NCBI GenBank assembly: GCA_028015205.1
Contig: CM051519.1
Span: 84,341,539-84,405,538, forward strand
Length of the DNA: 64,000 nucleotides
Source of the DNA: Mytilisepta virgata
Taxonomy: Eukaryota > Mollusca > Bivalvia > Mytilida > Mytilidae
Direction: 5' to 3'
The number at the start of each line of letters is the position of its first letter. Position 1 is the stretch's first letter. Below, piece by piece: positions 62,101 through 64,000 of this stretch. The notes under the pieces are model-generated. The model saw nothing but the letters and a program-made list of their open reading frames with translations, ran no database searches and was not told where the DNA came from. Position numbers and translations under genes: made by a program.

Positions 62101-63631
62101 CAGCAGATACTGGAAATATACAATTTTTAGACAGAATTCAAATACTAATACATGTTTAACTTTTTACAAAAGAATTAGAACACTTCCTTACATACTTAAG
62201 AAAATAACAAGAAGCTATGTCAGTGACAGAAATAGGATTTTACCTCATCACACTATAGAGCTATCTGCCTGCCTGCCACATTTTGTCAAACTAATAACCA
62301 GATTTTATCCATGAGAAAATTTCCAGAAGATACTATAGAAGGACAAATTGTTAATCAACTATTCAATGGAGACCCTTCTTCTACATGTTAGCTTAAATTA
62401 TATTTTATCCTGGATTAGATGATTTACAGGCTAAATGAAGGGTTGCATTAACCTAAGCTTTATTACATGTAAATCAGTACGACAGTAGCCTAACAAAGTC
62501 TCCTGGTACCTTTGTTCTCACATTCAATGATAGTCTTGCGTTCTGGTTAACAGTGTTTTGTCCTGCACTCAAGCCATTTCCAGGCTAATAACAGGGGTAG
62601 AATAAACTTGCATCATATAAGGTCAATGACCTAATAAAGGCTGCTGGTACTTGTTTACATGAAGAGCATAGGTAATGTAGTAAATGTGTCAGATTACATC
62701 ATGGCGTTTCCCATGTTTTCACAGCAGCTGGATTTAAACTTCGAAGCGTAATTTTAAGGGATTTGATGCACCTAAAGAAGCAATTTTATTATTGCAGGAT
62801 ATTTAGACAATACATTTGTACAAAGTCATTGTCCGAAAATATAAAATTTATTTGGGCTTGCTGAAAAAGGCTTCCTAAAGCTCGACCAAATAAATTTTAT
62901 ATTTTCTGTCAATGACTGTGTATTGTATATTTATGATGTCACTGTGAACCAGAATACAATACAAACATTCTGTTGGTTAATATTTGTTATTCTTATGCAA
63001 TAGTTTTTTGACTGCGGCCAAGATTACTGAAATTGAAACTCTACAAAATTATTTTATTTTTTTCACTCTGAAACTGTGAAAGAGCAGTCTGATTTATTTC
63101 AATTAGTTACATGTAGGCCTTTGAACAGTGTTTCACTGAATAGTAAACTAAGGCATTTTGAATAATACCCAGACAATTTATTCTCAATCCAACAAAACCG
63201 GTCTTTGCTCCTACTCCTGAATGACACGTGCTTAGGGGAGAAGCAGCAAATATAAATTTTGTAACCATGGTAACCTTTGATTTGAATTGGGAATGATTTA
63301 GACTCAAAGCTAATCTAGCAATCTTACTACGTGACCATAGAGGCAGTTTTGTCATTTGAAATTTAACAACTCAAACCACTTGCGGCCTTGGCTTTGAGAA
63401 AAACTAATTGTTATTATTATATCTACTGGTAGAACTTTAATTACTCAAAGTGCTTTAATATAAATGTAGTCAATCCCTTTGGTGTTTGAGTGTATTCATT
63501 ATTATGTATGTACAAAATGTATGTACCCATTAACTTCTGTCTCTTGACTTATTTACAATATATGTACATGTATGAACTAAGAATGATATACCTACCAGAT
63601 TGTCTTCTTGCGAAACCCCTTGTTGGTGGTT
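17090..63631 (-). CDS. PRKAR2: PKA type II regulatory subunit, 13 C-terminal coding exons (N-terminus outside window)
   Basis: Join on the minus strand of 63596-63631, 62060-62109, 60619-60702, 51178-51219, 39284-39348, 36328-36469, 32364-32465, 25377-25451, 24702-24767, 22400-22460, 21872-21940, 19491-19582 and 17090-17119: 914 nt, about 304 residues. All introns are GT-AG and all phases agree. The product begins at the inhibitor segment RGFARRQS-V, where Ser in the P position defines type II subunits. Two cyclic-nucleotide-binding domains follow with intact phosphate-binding cassettes, [16 protein letters not shown] and [16 protein letters not shown], then the conserved [20 protein letters not shown] helix. 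It binds and inhibits the PKA catalytic subunit until cAMP loads both sites. Vertebrate RII is about 400 residues, so roughly 100 residues (dimerisation/docking domain and linker) are missing to the right of the window. Confidence 0.96.
17375..18597. mobile_element. Family A element 1, ~1.2 kb with tandem core
   Basis: Starts AGAGGCTCCCAAGAGCCTGA then ATCGCTCACCTG; ends GTGATGGCATAAGCT. Inside (17500-18000) are four or five copies of an irregular 90-113 bp unit: TGACTTGTACAGGTAAATTA, GGTTGCTAGGGAC, TTTTTCAATGGCATTGACTC. No protein is encoded. It lies in the PRKAR2 intron between exons l and m. Confidence 0.7.
19491..19582 (-). CDS. PRKAR2: PRKAR2 exon l: C-terminal helix
   Basis: 92 nt, acceptor TTATTACAG and donor GTATTT. 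It encodes [20 protein letters not shown] then [10 protein letters not shown]. The first half is nearly identical across animal PKA regulatory subunits. Confidence 0.96.
19583..21871. other. PRKAR2 intron k-l; nothing definite
   Basis: AT-rich intron. It holds a T11 run followed by a G16 run (20504-20530) and a segment near 20815-21100 with several CpG words (TTCGGCAGC, CGCGGCTGG, CGTCGGCGAA) that may be a decayed repeat. No exon-like or RNA-gene signal was recognised. Open frames at 19900-20690 show no family motif. Confidence 0.4.
21872..21940 (-). CDS. PRKAR2: PRKAR2 exon k: phosphate-binding cassette B
   Basis: 69 nt, acceptor CTATTTCAG and donor GTAAGT. It completes Glu and encodes [20 protein letters not shown] then LA. 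With the end of exon j this gives [16 protein letters not shown] with the cassette Glu and Arg present. Confidence 0.96.
22400..22460 (-). CDS. PRKAR2: PRKAR2 exon j: domain B loop and strand
   Basis: 61 nt, acceptor TTTTACAG and donor GTTTGT. It encodes [20 protein letters not shown] plus one base of Glu. This covers the variable loop of domain B and the start of its phosphate-binding cassette. Confidence 0.94.
22461..24384. other. PRKAR2 intron i-j, unique part
   Basis: AT-rich sequence between exon j and the minisatellite. No mobile element, hairpin or exon was recognised in this stretch. Confidence 0.4.
24385..24720. repeat. 6 x 56 bp minisatellite spanning a PRKAR2 5' splice site
   Basis: Six head-to-tail units start at 24385, 24441, 24497, 24553, 24609 and 24665, each exactly 56 bp (CCCTTAAAACTGACAAGTAT, GGTAATGTCTTGTATACC, TTATTACTAACTGTACAA). 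The copies differ only at two visible sites: CTGACAAG or CTAACAAG, and CTTTACAA or CTGTACAA. On the minus strand each carries GTTAGTAATAAG before GTATAC, the end of exon i and its donor. The low divergence implies recent expansion. Confidence 0.97.
24702..24767 (-). CDS. PRKAR2: PRKAR2 exon i: domain B strand; donor lies in a minisatellite
   Basis: 66 nt, acceptor GTTGCAG and donor GTATAC, phase 0. It encodes [20 protein letters not shown] and NK, matching G-x-x-A-D-x-x-Y-I-I-E-x-G-E of the family. The last 19 coding bases and the donor belong to the sixth copy of a 56 bp repeat, so five more identical donors follow inside the intron. This first donor is chosen because it alone keeps the frame into exon j. 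Confidence 0.9.
25377..25451 (-). CDS. PRKAR2: PRKAR2 exon h: start of cAMP domain B
   Basis: 75 nt, acceptor CATTTCAG and donor GTAAAG, phase 0. It encodes [20 protein letters not shown] and CIIKQ, which aligns with S-E-R-M-K-I-V-D-V-I-G...D-G-E-R-I-I-T-Q of vertebrate RII but is more diverged than domain A. Confidence 0.93.
25452..29918. other. PRKAR2 intron g-h, left part; nothing definite
   Basis: Long AT-rich stretch without a recognised element. The segment 28440-28660 has more CpG than its surroundings and contains ATGGCGGG on the minus strand (start at 28651), but the frame from it runs only 36 codons and has no family resemblance. Confidence 0.35.
29921..30212. mobile_element. Family A element 2, short form (~290 bp)
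   Basis: Starts GAGGCTCCCATGAGGCTGTA then TCGCTCACCTG; ends AAAGTGATGGCAATAGCTCA. It has the same two ends as the copy at 17375 but almost no tandem core. One or two diverged CCATGTTT(C/G)GTTTCAATCCAT words remain. Confidence 0.7.
31226..31532. mobile_element. Family C MITE-like element 1
   Basis: Begins AAGATGTACTGTGAGCCATT then GCTCACTATTGATTCCCCC and ends CATTTGGAAGGGGAGTATAA. Alignable along its whole length with 32060-32348 and 54774-55054 (shared words CCCACAATATGG, TTGTGACAAAATATC, CACAAGGGT). Ends are inverted: (GAT)(A/T)CCCC against GGGG(A)GTATA. Confidence 0.75.
32060..32348. mobile_element. Family C MITE-like element 2, beside a PRKAR2 splice donor
   Basis: AACAAGATGTACTGTGAGCC then TAGTGATACCCC at the left, GTAGTGGGGGTATAA at the right. 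The right end is about nine bases from the donor hexamer of exon g (32358-32363), on its intron side. No ORF of its own; the open frame across it is incidental. Confidence 0.78.
32364..32465 (-). CDS. PRKAR2: PRKAR2 exon g: domain A/B hinge helix
   Basis: 102 nt, acceptor TTAATTCAG and donor GTAGGT, phase 0 both sides. It encodes [20 protein letters not shown] and [14 protein letters not shown], the B/C helix that links the two cAMP domains. A family C element ends about nine bases beyond the donor hexamer. Confidence 0.95.
32682..33490. mobile_element. ~800 bp element with TTTGCACCAAT / ATTGGTGCAAA ends
   Basis: The left end has TTTGCACCAATCAGCATTTC then ATTTGCGCCAAA. The right end carries GGCGCAAATGAAATTT and ATTGGTGCAAATG, the reverse complement. 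Within the right part a 24 bp unit (TTGGCACAAATGAAATTTAA) is tandemly repeated three times at 33376-33447. The interior shows no coding motif. Confidence 0.55.
33491..36327. other. PRKAR2 intron f-g, right part; nothing definite
   Basis: AT-rich intron sequence. No repeat with clear ends and no exon-like block was recognised. The 101-codon open frame at 34857 has no motif and no splice context. Confidence 0.35.
36328..36469 (-). CDS. PRKAR2: PRKAR2 exon f: phosphate-binding cassette A
   Basis: 142 nt, acceptor TTTTTTTTCAG and donor GTATGG. After [19 protein letters not shown] it encodes [20 protein letters not shown]. The Glu and Arg of the cassette that hold the cAMP ribose and phosphate are both present. 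Confidence 0.96.
36905..37250. repeat. Element ends: family A-like right end and a GGGCAT hairpin
   Basis: AGCTCACTTGTCC, TTTTA, then GGACAGGTGAACT (37076-37106) form a hairpin like the family A right end. About 80 bp on, ATGTCCCATTGGCATATGCG then GACAGGGCATAAA (37182-37215) matches the right end of the element at 751-1084. Both look like truncated or solo ends. Confidence 0.45.
37251..39283. other. PRKAR2 intron e-f, remainder; nothing definite
   Basis: AT-rich intron sequence with no recognised element. Position 37700-37940 has an antisense open frame without any family motif. Confidence 0.35.
39284..39348 (-). CDS. PRKAR2: PRKAR2 exon e: domain A beta-barrel
   Basis: 65 nt, acceptor TTTTCCAG and donor GTATAA. 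It encodes [20 protein letters not shown] and D plus two bases of Ser. [15 protein letters not shown] is nearly invariant in PKA regulatory subunits. Confidence 0.96.
39429..39970. mobile_element. Family A element 3 (left end and diverged core)
   Basis: Starts AGAGGCTCTGAGGAGCCTGT then ATCGCTTACCTGG. The body has three diverged units with GTGGCCAT(T/C)(T/A)TGGATG, CAGG(T/G)(T/C)ATC(A/G)GAT and GGTTCCAA(T/C) words. The same body is found at 53590-54300. A right end of family A type is not clear; the element at 40111 follows. Confidence 0.6.
40439..41118. mobile_element. Nested element with 3 x 146 bp core and GGAC microsatellite (pearl-like)
   Basis: Ends ATCCCCTCG (40439-40447) and CGAGGGGAT (41109-41117) are inverted. 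Core units begin AAAATGTAGG(T/G)CAGAGTG at 40593, 40739 and 40885: two spacings of exactly 146 bp. A (GGAC)n tract follows at 41033-41052. Core repeats plus a tetranucleotide ACGG-type tract are the known layout of bivalve pearl elements; that family name is inference. Confidence 0.7.
41880..42660. repeat. 146 bp tandem core, five to six units
   Basis: The word GACAAAGTCACTGA starts at 41888, 42034, 42180 and 42326, giving three spacings of exactly 146 bp. Two more diverged units follow (CACTGAACCGTGCAATTGAG at 42491, then GAACCATGAAAAAAAGGTCA near 42650) at about 155 bp. Each unit has TTGAGGTCAAGG, CAGGTGTCAGACTGGCATGT and ACCCATA(C/T)AGATCT. The sequence differs from the 146 bp unit at 40593. 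Confidence 0.9.
43030..43155. repeat. Dispersed repeat fragment, inverted relative to 9120-9300
   Basis: Contains CTCCAGAGAACAACGAAGAC, then AACAACATGGACCCCACCAA and GTAGACTCAGGTGAT. The second half is the diverged reverse complement of 9155-9205. The class is not determined. Confidence 0.45.
43156..44500. other. PRKAR2 intron d-e, quiet part
   Basis: AT-rich sequence with no recognised repeat or exon. Confidence 0.35.
44505..44660. repeat. Two tandem copies of a ~71 bp unit
   Basis: GCGGGAAACAACCTTATTTT then TCACCTCCAAAAATCCCAAT starts at 44509. GCGGGTAACAACCTTATTGT with the same continuation starts at 44580. Each unit ends GCAAG(G)GAGA(T/C)AACTG. Confidence 0.75.
44713..44821. mobile_element. 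109 bp foldback with 44 bp arms
   Basis: The left arm 44713-44756 contains TTTGAGGTAGACATTCAGAT and the right arm 44778-44821 contains ATCTGAATGTCTACCTCAAA. About 40 of 44 positions pair around a 21 base loop. No coding content; probably a small foldback element. Confidence 0.8.
45071..46648. mobile_element. Family A element 4, ~1.58 kb with seven ~155 bp units
   Basis: Starts TAGAGGCTCAGAGGGTGTAC then CTGTATCGCTCACCTG; ends ATGGACGCCATGTGATGAGG then TGAGCTA. The core has seven units, marked by (G/T)AT(G/A)CTT(C/T)CTG at 45602, 45753, 45909, 46064, 46225, 46375 and 46531 (spacings 150-161). Each includes CCAATCAGAAACAAGAA and CCATGTTTGT. Several short open frames arise from the repeat and are not genes. 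Confidence 0.85.
47142..47391 (-). mobile_element. tRNA-derived SINE, reverse copy, with 12 bp target-site duplication
   Basis: Minus-strand copy of the SINE at 53899-54161. On the minus strand it opens GGGGCCTCAGTGGCCGAGGG (box A region) and has GTTCGAATCT in box B. It then runs through TTCCTACCGAAGTTTGG and TACTCCAGCTTCCTCCACC to CCCCAAAAAAACC. It is flanked by TTGTATGAAGGT (47130-47141) and TTGCATGAAGGT (47392-47403), which differ at one base. Confidence 0.88.
47490..47870 (+). mobile_element. Second tRNA-derived SINE family
   Basis: TGATTAGTGCATTGGTCTAC at 47510 resembles box A and GCTTCGATTCCCGTTCGAGA at 47546 resembles box B. The body contains GCAACACCCTTAGCACGTTA, GTCGCAAAAGAATAGGCTAA and CACCCGCCAGGTGGAGAC, then a tail CACTATAAATAAATAAGTTT. 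Of the kind described as RUDI/Meta-type SINEs in bivalves, but that assignment is not proven. No target-site duplication was identified. Confidence 0.6.
47871..49845. other. PRKAR2 intron d-e, AT-rich stretch
   Basis: Low-complexity A/T-rich sequence with short poly-A runs (for example near 48113 and 49060). No element or exon was recognised. Confidence 0.35.
49846..50863 (+). pseudogene. Internally deleted non-LTR retrotransposon (L1/Tx1-like) ORF2
   Basis: At 49881-49970 one frame reads [20 protein letters not shown] then WRPISLLD, the I-T-x-x-P-K-x-x-K-D...N-W-R-P-I-S-L-L motif at the front of LINE-1-type reverse transcriptases. It stops soon after. At 50552-50863 a frame reads [20 protein letters not shown] then YVTYHFW, the C-terminal zf-RVT zinc knuckle and following helix. 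The catalytic reverse-transcriptase core between them is largely absent and the intermediate part has stops and frameshifts. It lies antisense in the PRKAR2 intron between exons d and e. Confidence 0.8.
51178..51219 (-). CDS. PRKAR2: PRKAR2 exon d: domain A helix
   Basis: 42 nt, acceptor CTTCTCAG and donor GTATGT. It encodes [14 protein letters not shown], matching E-Q-L-S-Q-V-L-D-A-M-F-E of vertebrate RII. Phase 0 both sides. Confidence 0.94.
51275..51960. mobile_element. Family A-related element with two ~334 bp units
   Basis: Begins ATGATCGCGCACCTGGC about 60 bp from the PRKAR2 exon d acceptor. TGAACAGCCGC(A/G)G(C/A)CAT(C/T)GG starts at 51349 and 51683. Both units contain CAGAG(G/A)AGAAGATTTTTG and AAATTGGCCAATAAA. 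The right end is not certain. Confidence 0.55.
51961..53580. other. PRKAR2 intron c-d, quiet part
   Basis: AT-rich. There is a weak duplication around 53080-53290 (AAAAATCTCCATT(G/A)AAAT at about 53091 and 53250), but nothing with clear ends. Confidence 0.35.
53590..54346. mobile_element. Family A-related element interrupted by a SINE
   Basis: Diverged units carry GCAGCCATCTTGG(G/T)TGACAG, TCATCAGA(C/T)A(T/G)AAT and GGTTCCAATCGG. It closes with CAGCAGGTGAGCTA (54333-54346), the family A right end. The SINE at 53899-54161 splits it; flanks rejoin through the duplicated TAAATATTCCCA. The left end is not clear. Confidence 0.65.
53899..54161 (+). mobile_element. tRNA-derived SINE with perfect 12 bp target-site duplication
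   Basis: 263 bp. Box A TGGCCGAGTGGTC (53909-53921) and box B GAGTTCGAATC (53976-53986) are both close to consensus for RNA polymerase III. The tRNA part resembles a Ser/Leu-type class II tRNA (GCCTCGGTGGCCGAGTGGTC). The body has TTCCTACCGAAGGTCGGTGG and GGTACTCCGGCTTCCTCCAC; the tail is CCCAACTAAACAAAAA. It is flanked by TAAATATTCCCA at 53887-53898 and 54162-54173. Confidence 0.93.
54774..55054. mobile_element. Family C MITE-like element 3
   Basis: ACAAGATGTACTGTGAGTCT then CACTAGTGATACCCCC at the left and TTTGGAGTGGGGGTATAAT at the right. It shares the CCCACAATATGG, ATTGTGACAAAATATCGAGT and CACAAGGGTAAAAC segments with the copies at 31226 and 32060, and has a short internal duplication near its right end. 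Confidence 0.78.
55055..56520. other. PRKAR2 intron c-d, quiet part
   Basis: AT-rich sequence without recognised elements. Confidence 0.35.
56526..56737. mobile_element. Short element starting GGGGCATAACTCTAGAA
   Basis: Begins GGGGCATAACTCTAGAATGG and ends GCACCTGTGCCTAGCGACAG then GGGCATAAA. A GGACAGACAGACAG tract precedes the right end. The right end resembles the ones at 1078 and 37208, so it belongs to the same broad group. Confidence 0.55.
56738..58200. other. PRKAR2 intron c-d, quiet part
   Basis: AT-rich. Open frames at 57465 and 57647 show no motif or splice context. The last 200 bases may already belong to the tandem element that follows. Confidence 0.3.
58200..59075. mobile_element. 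Element with ~162 bp tandem core and CGGAC tail
   Basis: GATCACTTGGTAAAAGGGTT recurs at 58244 and 58406 (162 bp). CAGAAAACT(A/G)ATTATTT-type and CCAAGG(G/A)CCA(A/T)AACTCT words recur in three more diverged units to about 58990. It ends ACAGACGGACGGAGTGCAAA then CTTCGGCTTTGCTGGTAGGG. Same layout as the other core-repeat elements, with different sequence. Confidence 0.7.
59324..59459. repeat. Foldback, ~31 bp arms
   Basis: TAAGGAATGTTTCCAATTTT then TGAATAGGTTA (59324-59354) pairs with TAACCTGTTCAAAAATTGGA then AACATTTCTTA (59429-59459), with only two mismatches. The 74 base loop is unremarkable. Confidence 0.75.
60429..60554. repeat. Foldback, ~47 bp arms
   Basis: TAAGGATTGAC...TTTTCAGTCTATTCGAAATA then ACCTCAAT on the left pairs with ATTGAGGTTATTTC...TAGACTGAAAA...GTCAATCCTTA on the right. 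It ends 65 bp from PRKAR2 exon c, on the downstream side of that exon in transcription. Confidence 0.75.
60619..60702 (-). CDS. PRKAR2: PRKAR2 exon c: start of cAMP domain A
   Basis: 84 nt, phase 0 both sides, acceptor TTATAG and donor GTAAGT. It encodes [20 protein letters not shown] and LLFRSLEP, the N3A helical motif leading into the first nucleotide-binding domain. Confidence 0.95.
62060..62109 (-). CDS. PRKAR2: PRKAR2 exon b: acidic linker
   Basis: 50 nt between acceptor TTTCCAG and donor GTAAGT. It completes Val and encodes [16 protein letters not shown], equivalent to the C-A-E-T-Y-N-P plus acidic segment of vertebrate RII. Confidence 0.94.
62824..62917. repeat. Foldback, 32 bp arms
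   Basis: Left arm 62824-62855 (AGTCATTGTCCGAAAATATA, then AAATTTATTTGG) and right arm 62886-62917 pair with three mismatches around a 30 base loop. It lies in the intron between PRKAR2 exons a and b. Confidence 0.8.
63596..63631 (-). CDS. PRKAR2: PRKAR2 exon a: inhibitor (autophosphorylation) site
   Basis: 36 nt between acceptor CATTTCAG and donor GTAGGT. It encodes [11 protein letters not shown] plus one base of Val. RRQS-V is the substrate-like sequence that occupies the catalytic cleft of PKA-C. It enters in phase 1, so an upstream exon must exist beyond the window. Confidence 0.93.
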
Positions 63632-64000
63632 CTGAAATGAAGAAAAAATTCCTAAAAAGCTGCATATAAATCATTTTAAATCAATTTCACTAAAATAAAG
63701 TTTATAAAACTTAATAGCAAATATCATACAGATTTGTTGGATGAACTGACAAATACAAAGAAAGCTGTATTAAAACCGGTTTATTATTTAATGTACACAT
63801 CTATATTTTGTGCACTTCTAATAAGGCCAAGGGCATTCTGTGGATTAGAAAGTATAAGAATCTTAAAAAGTAATTTATATTACAACCATTTAGCATGTTT
63901 AGTTTTGTCCAAATATAATTAAAAAATAAATGTTTTTTTTACTTACAAATGTACAGTTTCTATTTAAACAAAATTTCAGAAAATTGCAACAAGTTTTTTT
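63632..64000. other. PRKAR2 intron upstream of exon a
   Basis: AT-rich intron sequence running off the window. The plus-strand open frame at 63734-63922 has no recognisable motif. Confidence 0.4.

Overview
The window is AT-rich, intron-rich animal nuclear DNA. It holds parts of two unrelated housekeeping genes, both on the minus strand, and many short non-autonomous mobile elements. The gene content, the frequent TACATGTA-type words and the style of the repeats (short terminal inverted repeats around ~120-160 bp tandem cores, GGAC microsatellite tails, tRNA-derived SINEs) suggest a bivalve mollusc, most likely a mussel-type genome. The species call is inference; the two genes are read directly from spliced exons.

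Left end (303-5421, minus): the first five coding exons of SHQ1, the H/ACA ribonucleoprotein assembly chaperone. They encode residues 1-160: the start codon, the whole CS-like domain, an acidic linker and the beginning of the SHQ1-specific domain. All splice phases join cleanly, and the rest of the gene lies left of position 303. Its introns carry small inverted-repeat elements, a ~95 bp repeat and a possible LINE relic.

5422-17089: no gene recognised. It contains a diverged ~135 bp tandem array with a perfect 37 bp palindrome inserted (6690-7960), further repeats to about 10200, and a quieter AT-rich stretch (10870-17089) that may hold the 3' UTR of the next gene.

17090-63631 (minus): the last 13 coding exons of a type II regulatory subunit of cAMP-dependent protein kinase (PRKAR2). 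They encode about 304 residues, from the autophosphorylated inhibitor site RRQS-V through both cyclic-nucleotide-binding domains to the stop codon. The first exon or exons, with the dimerisation/docking domain, lie beyond 64000. Large introns hold most of the mobile DNA: family A (GAGGCTC...CTCACCTG ends), family C (GATACCCC...GGGGTA ends), elements with ~146 bp tandem cores, two copies of one tRNA-derived SINE with target-site duplications, a second SINE, a deleted L1/Tx1-like LINE and several long hairpins.

The most unusual feature is a 6 x 56 bp minisatellite (24385-24720). It overlaps the last 19 coding bases and the 5' splice site of one PRKAR2 exon, so six copies of that splice donor stand in a row. 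No new enzymatic or defence system was found; no CRISPR array, rRNA or genuine tRNA gene was seen.
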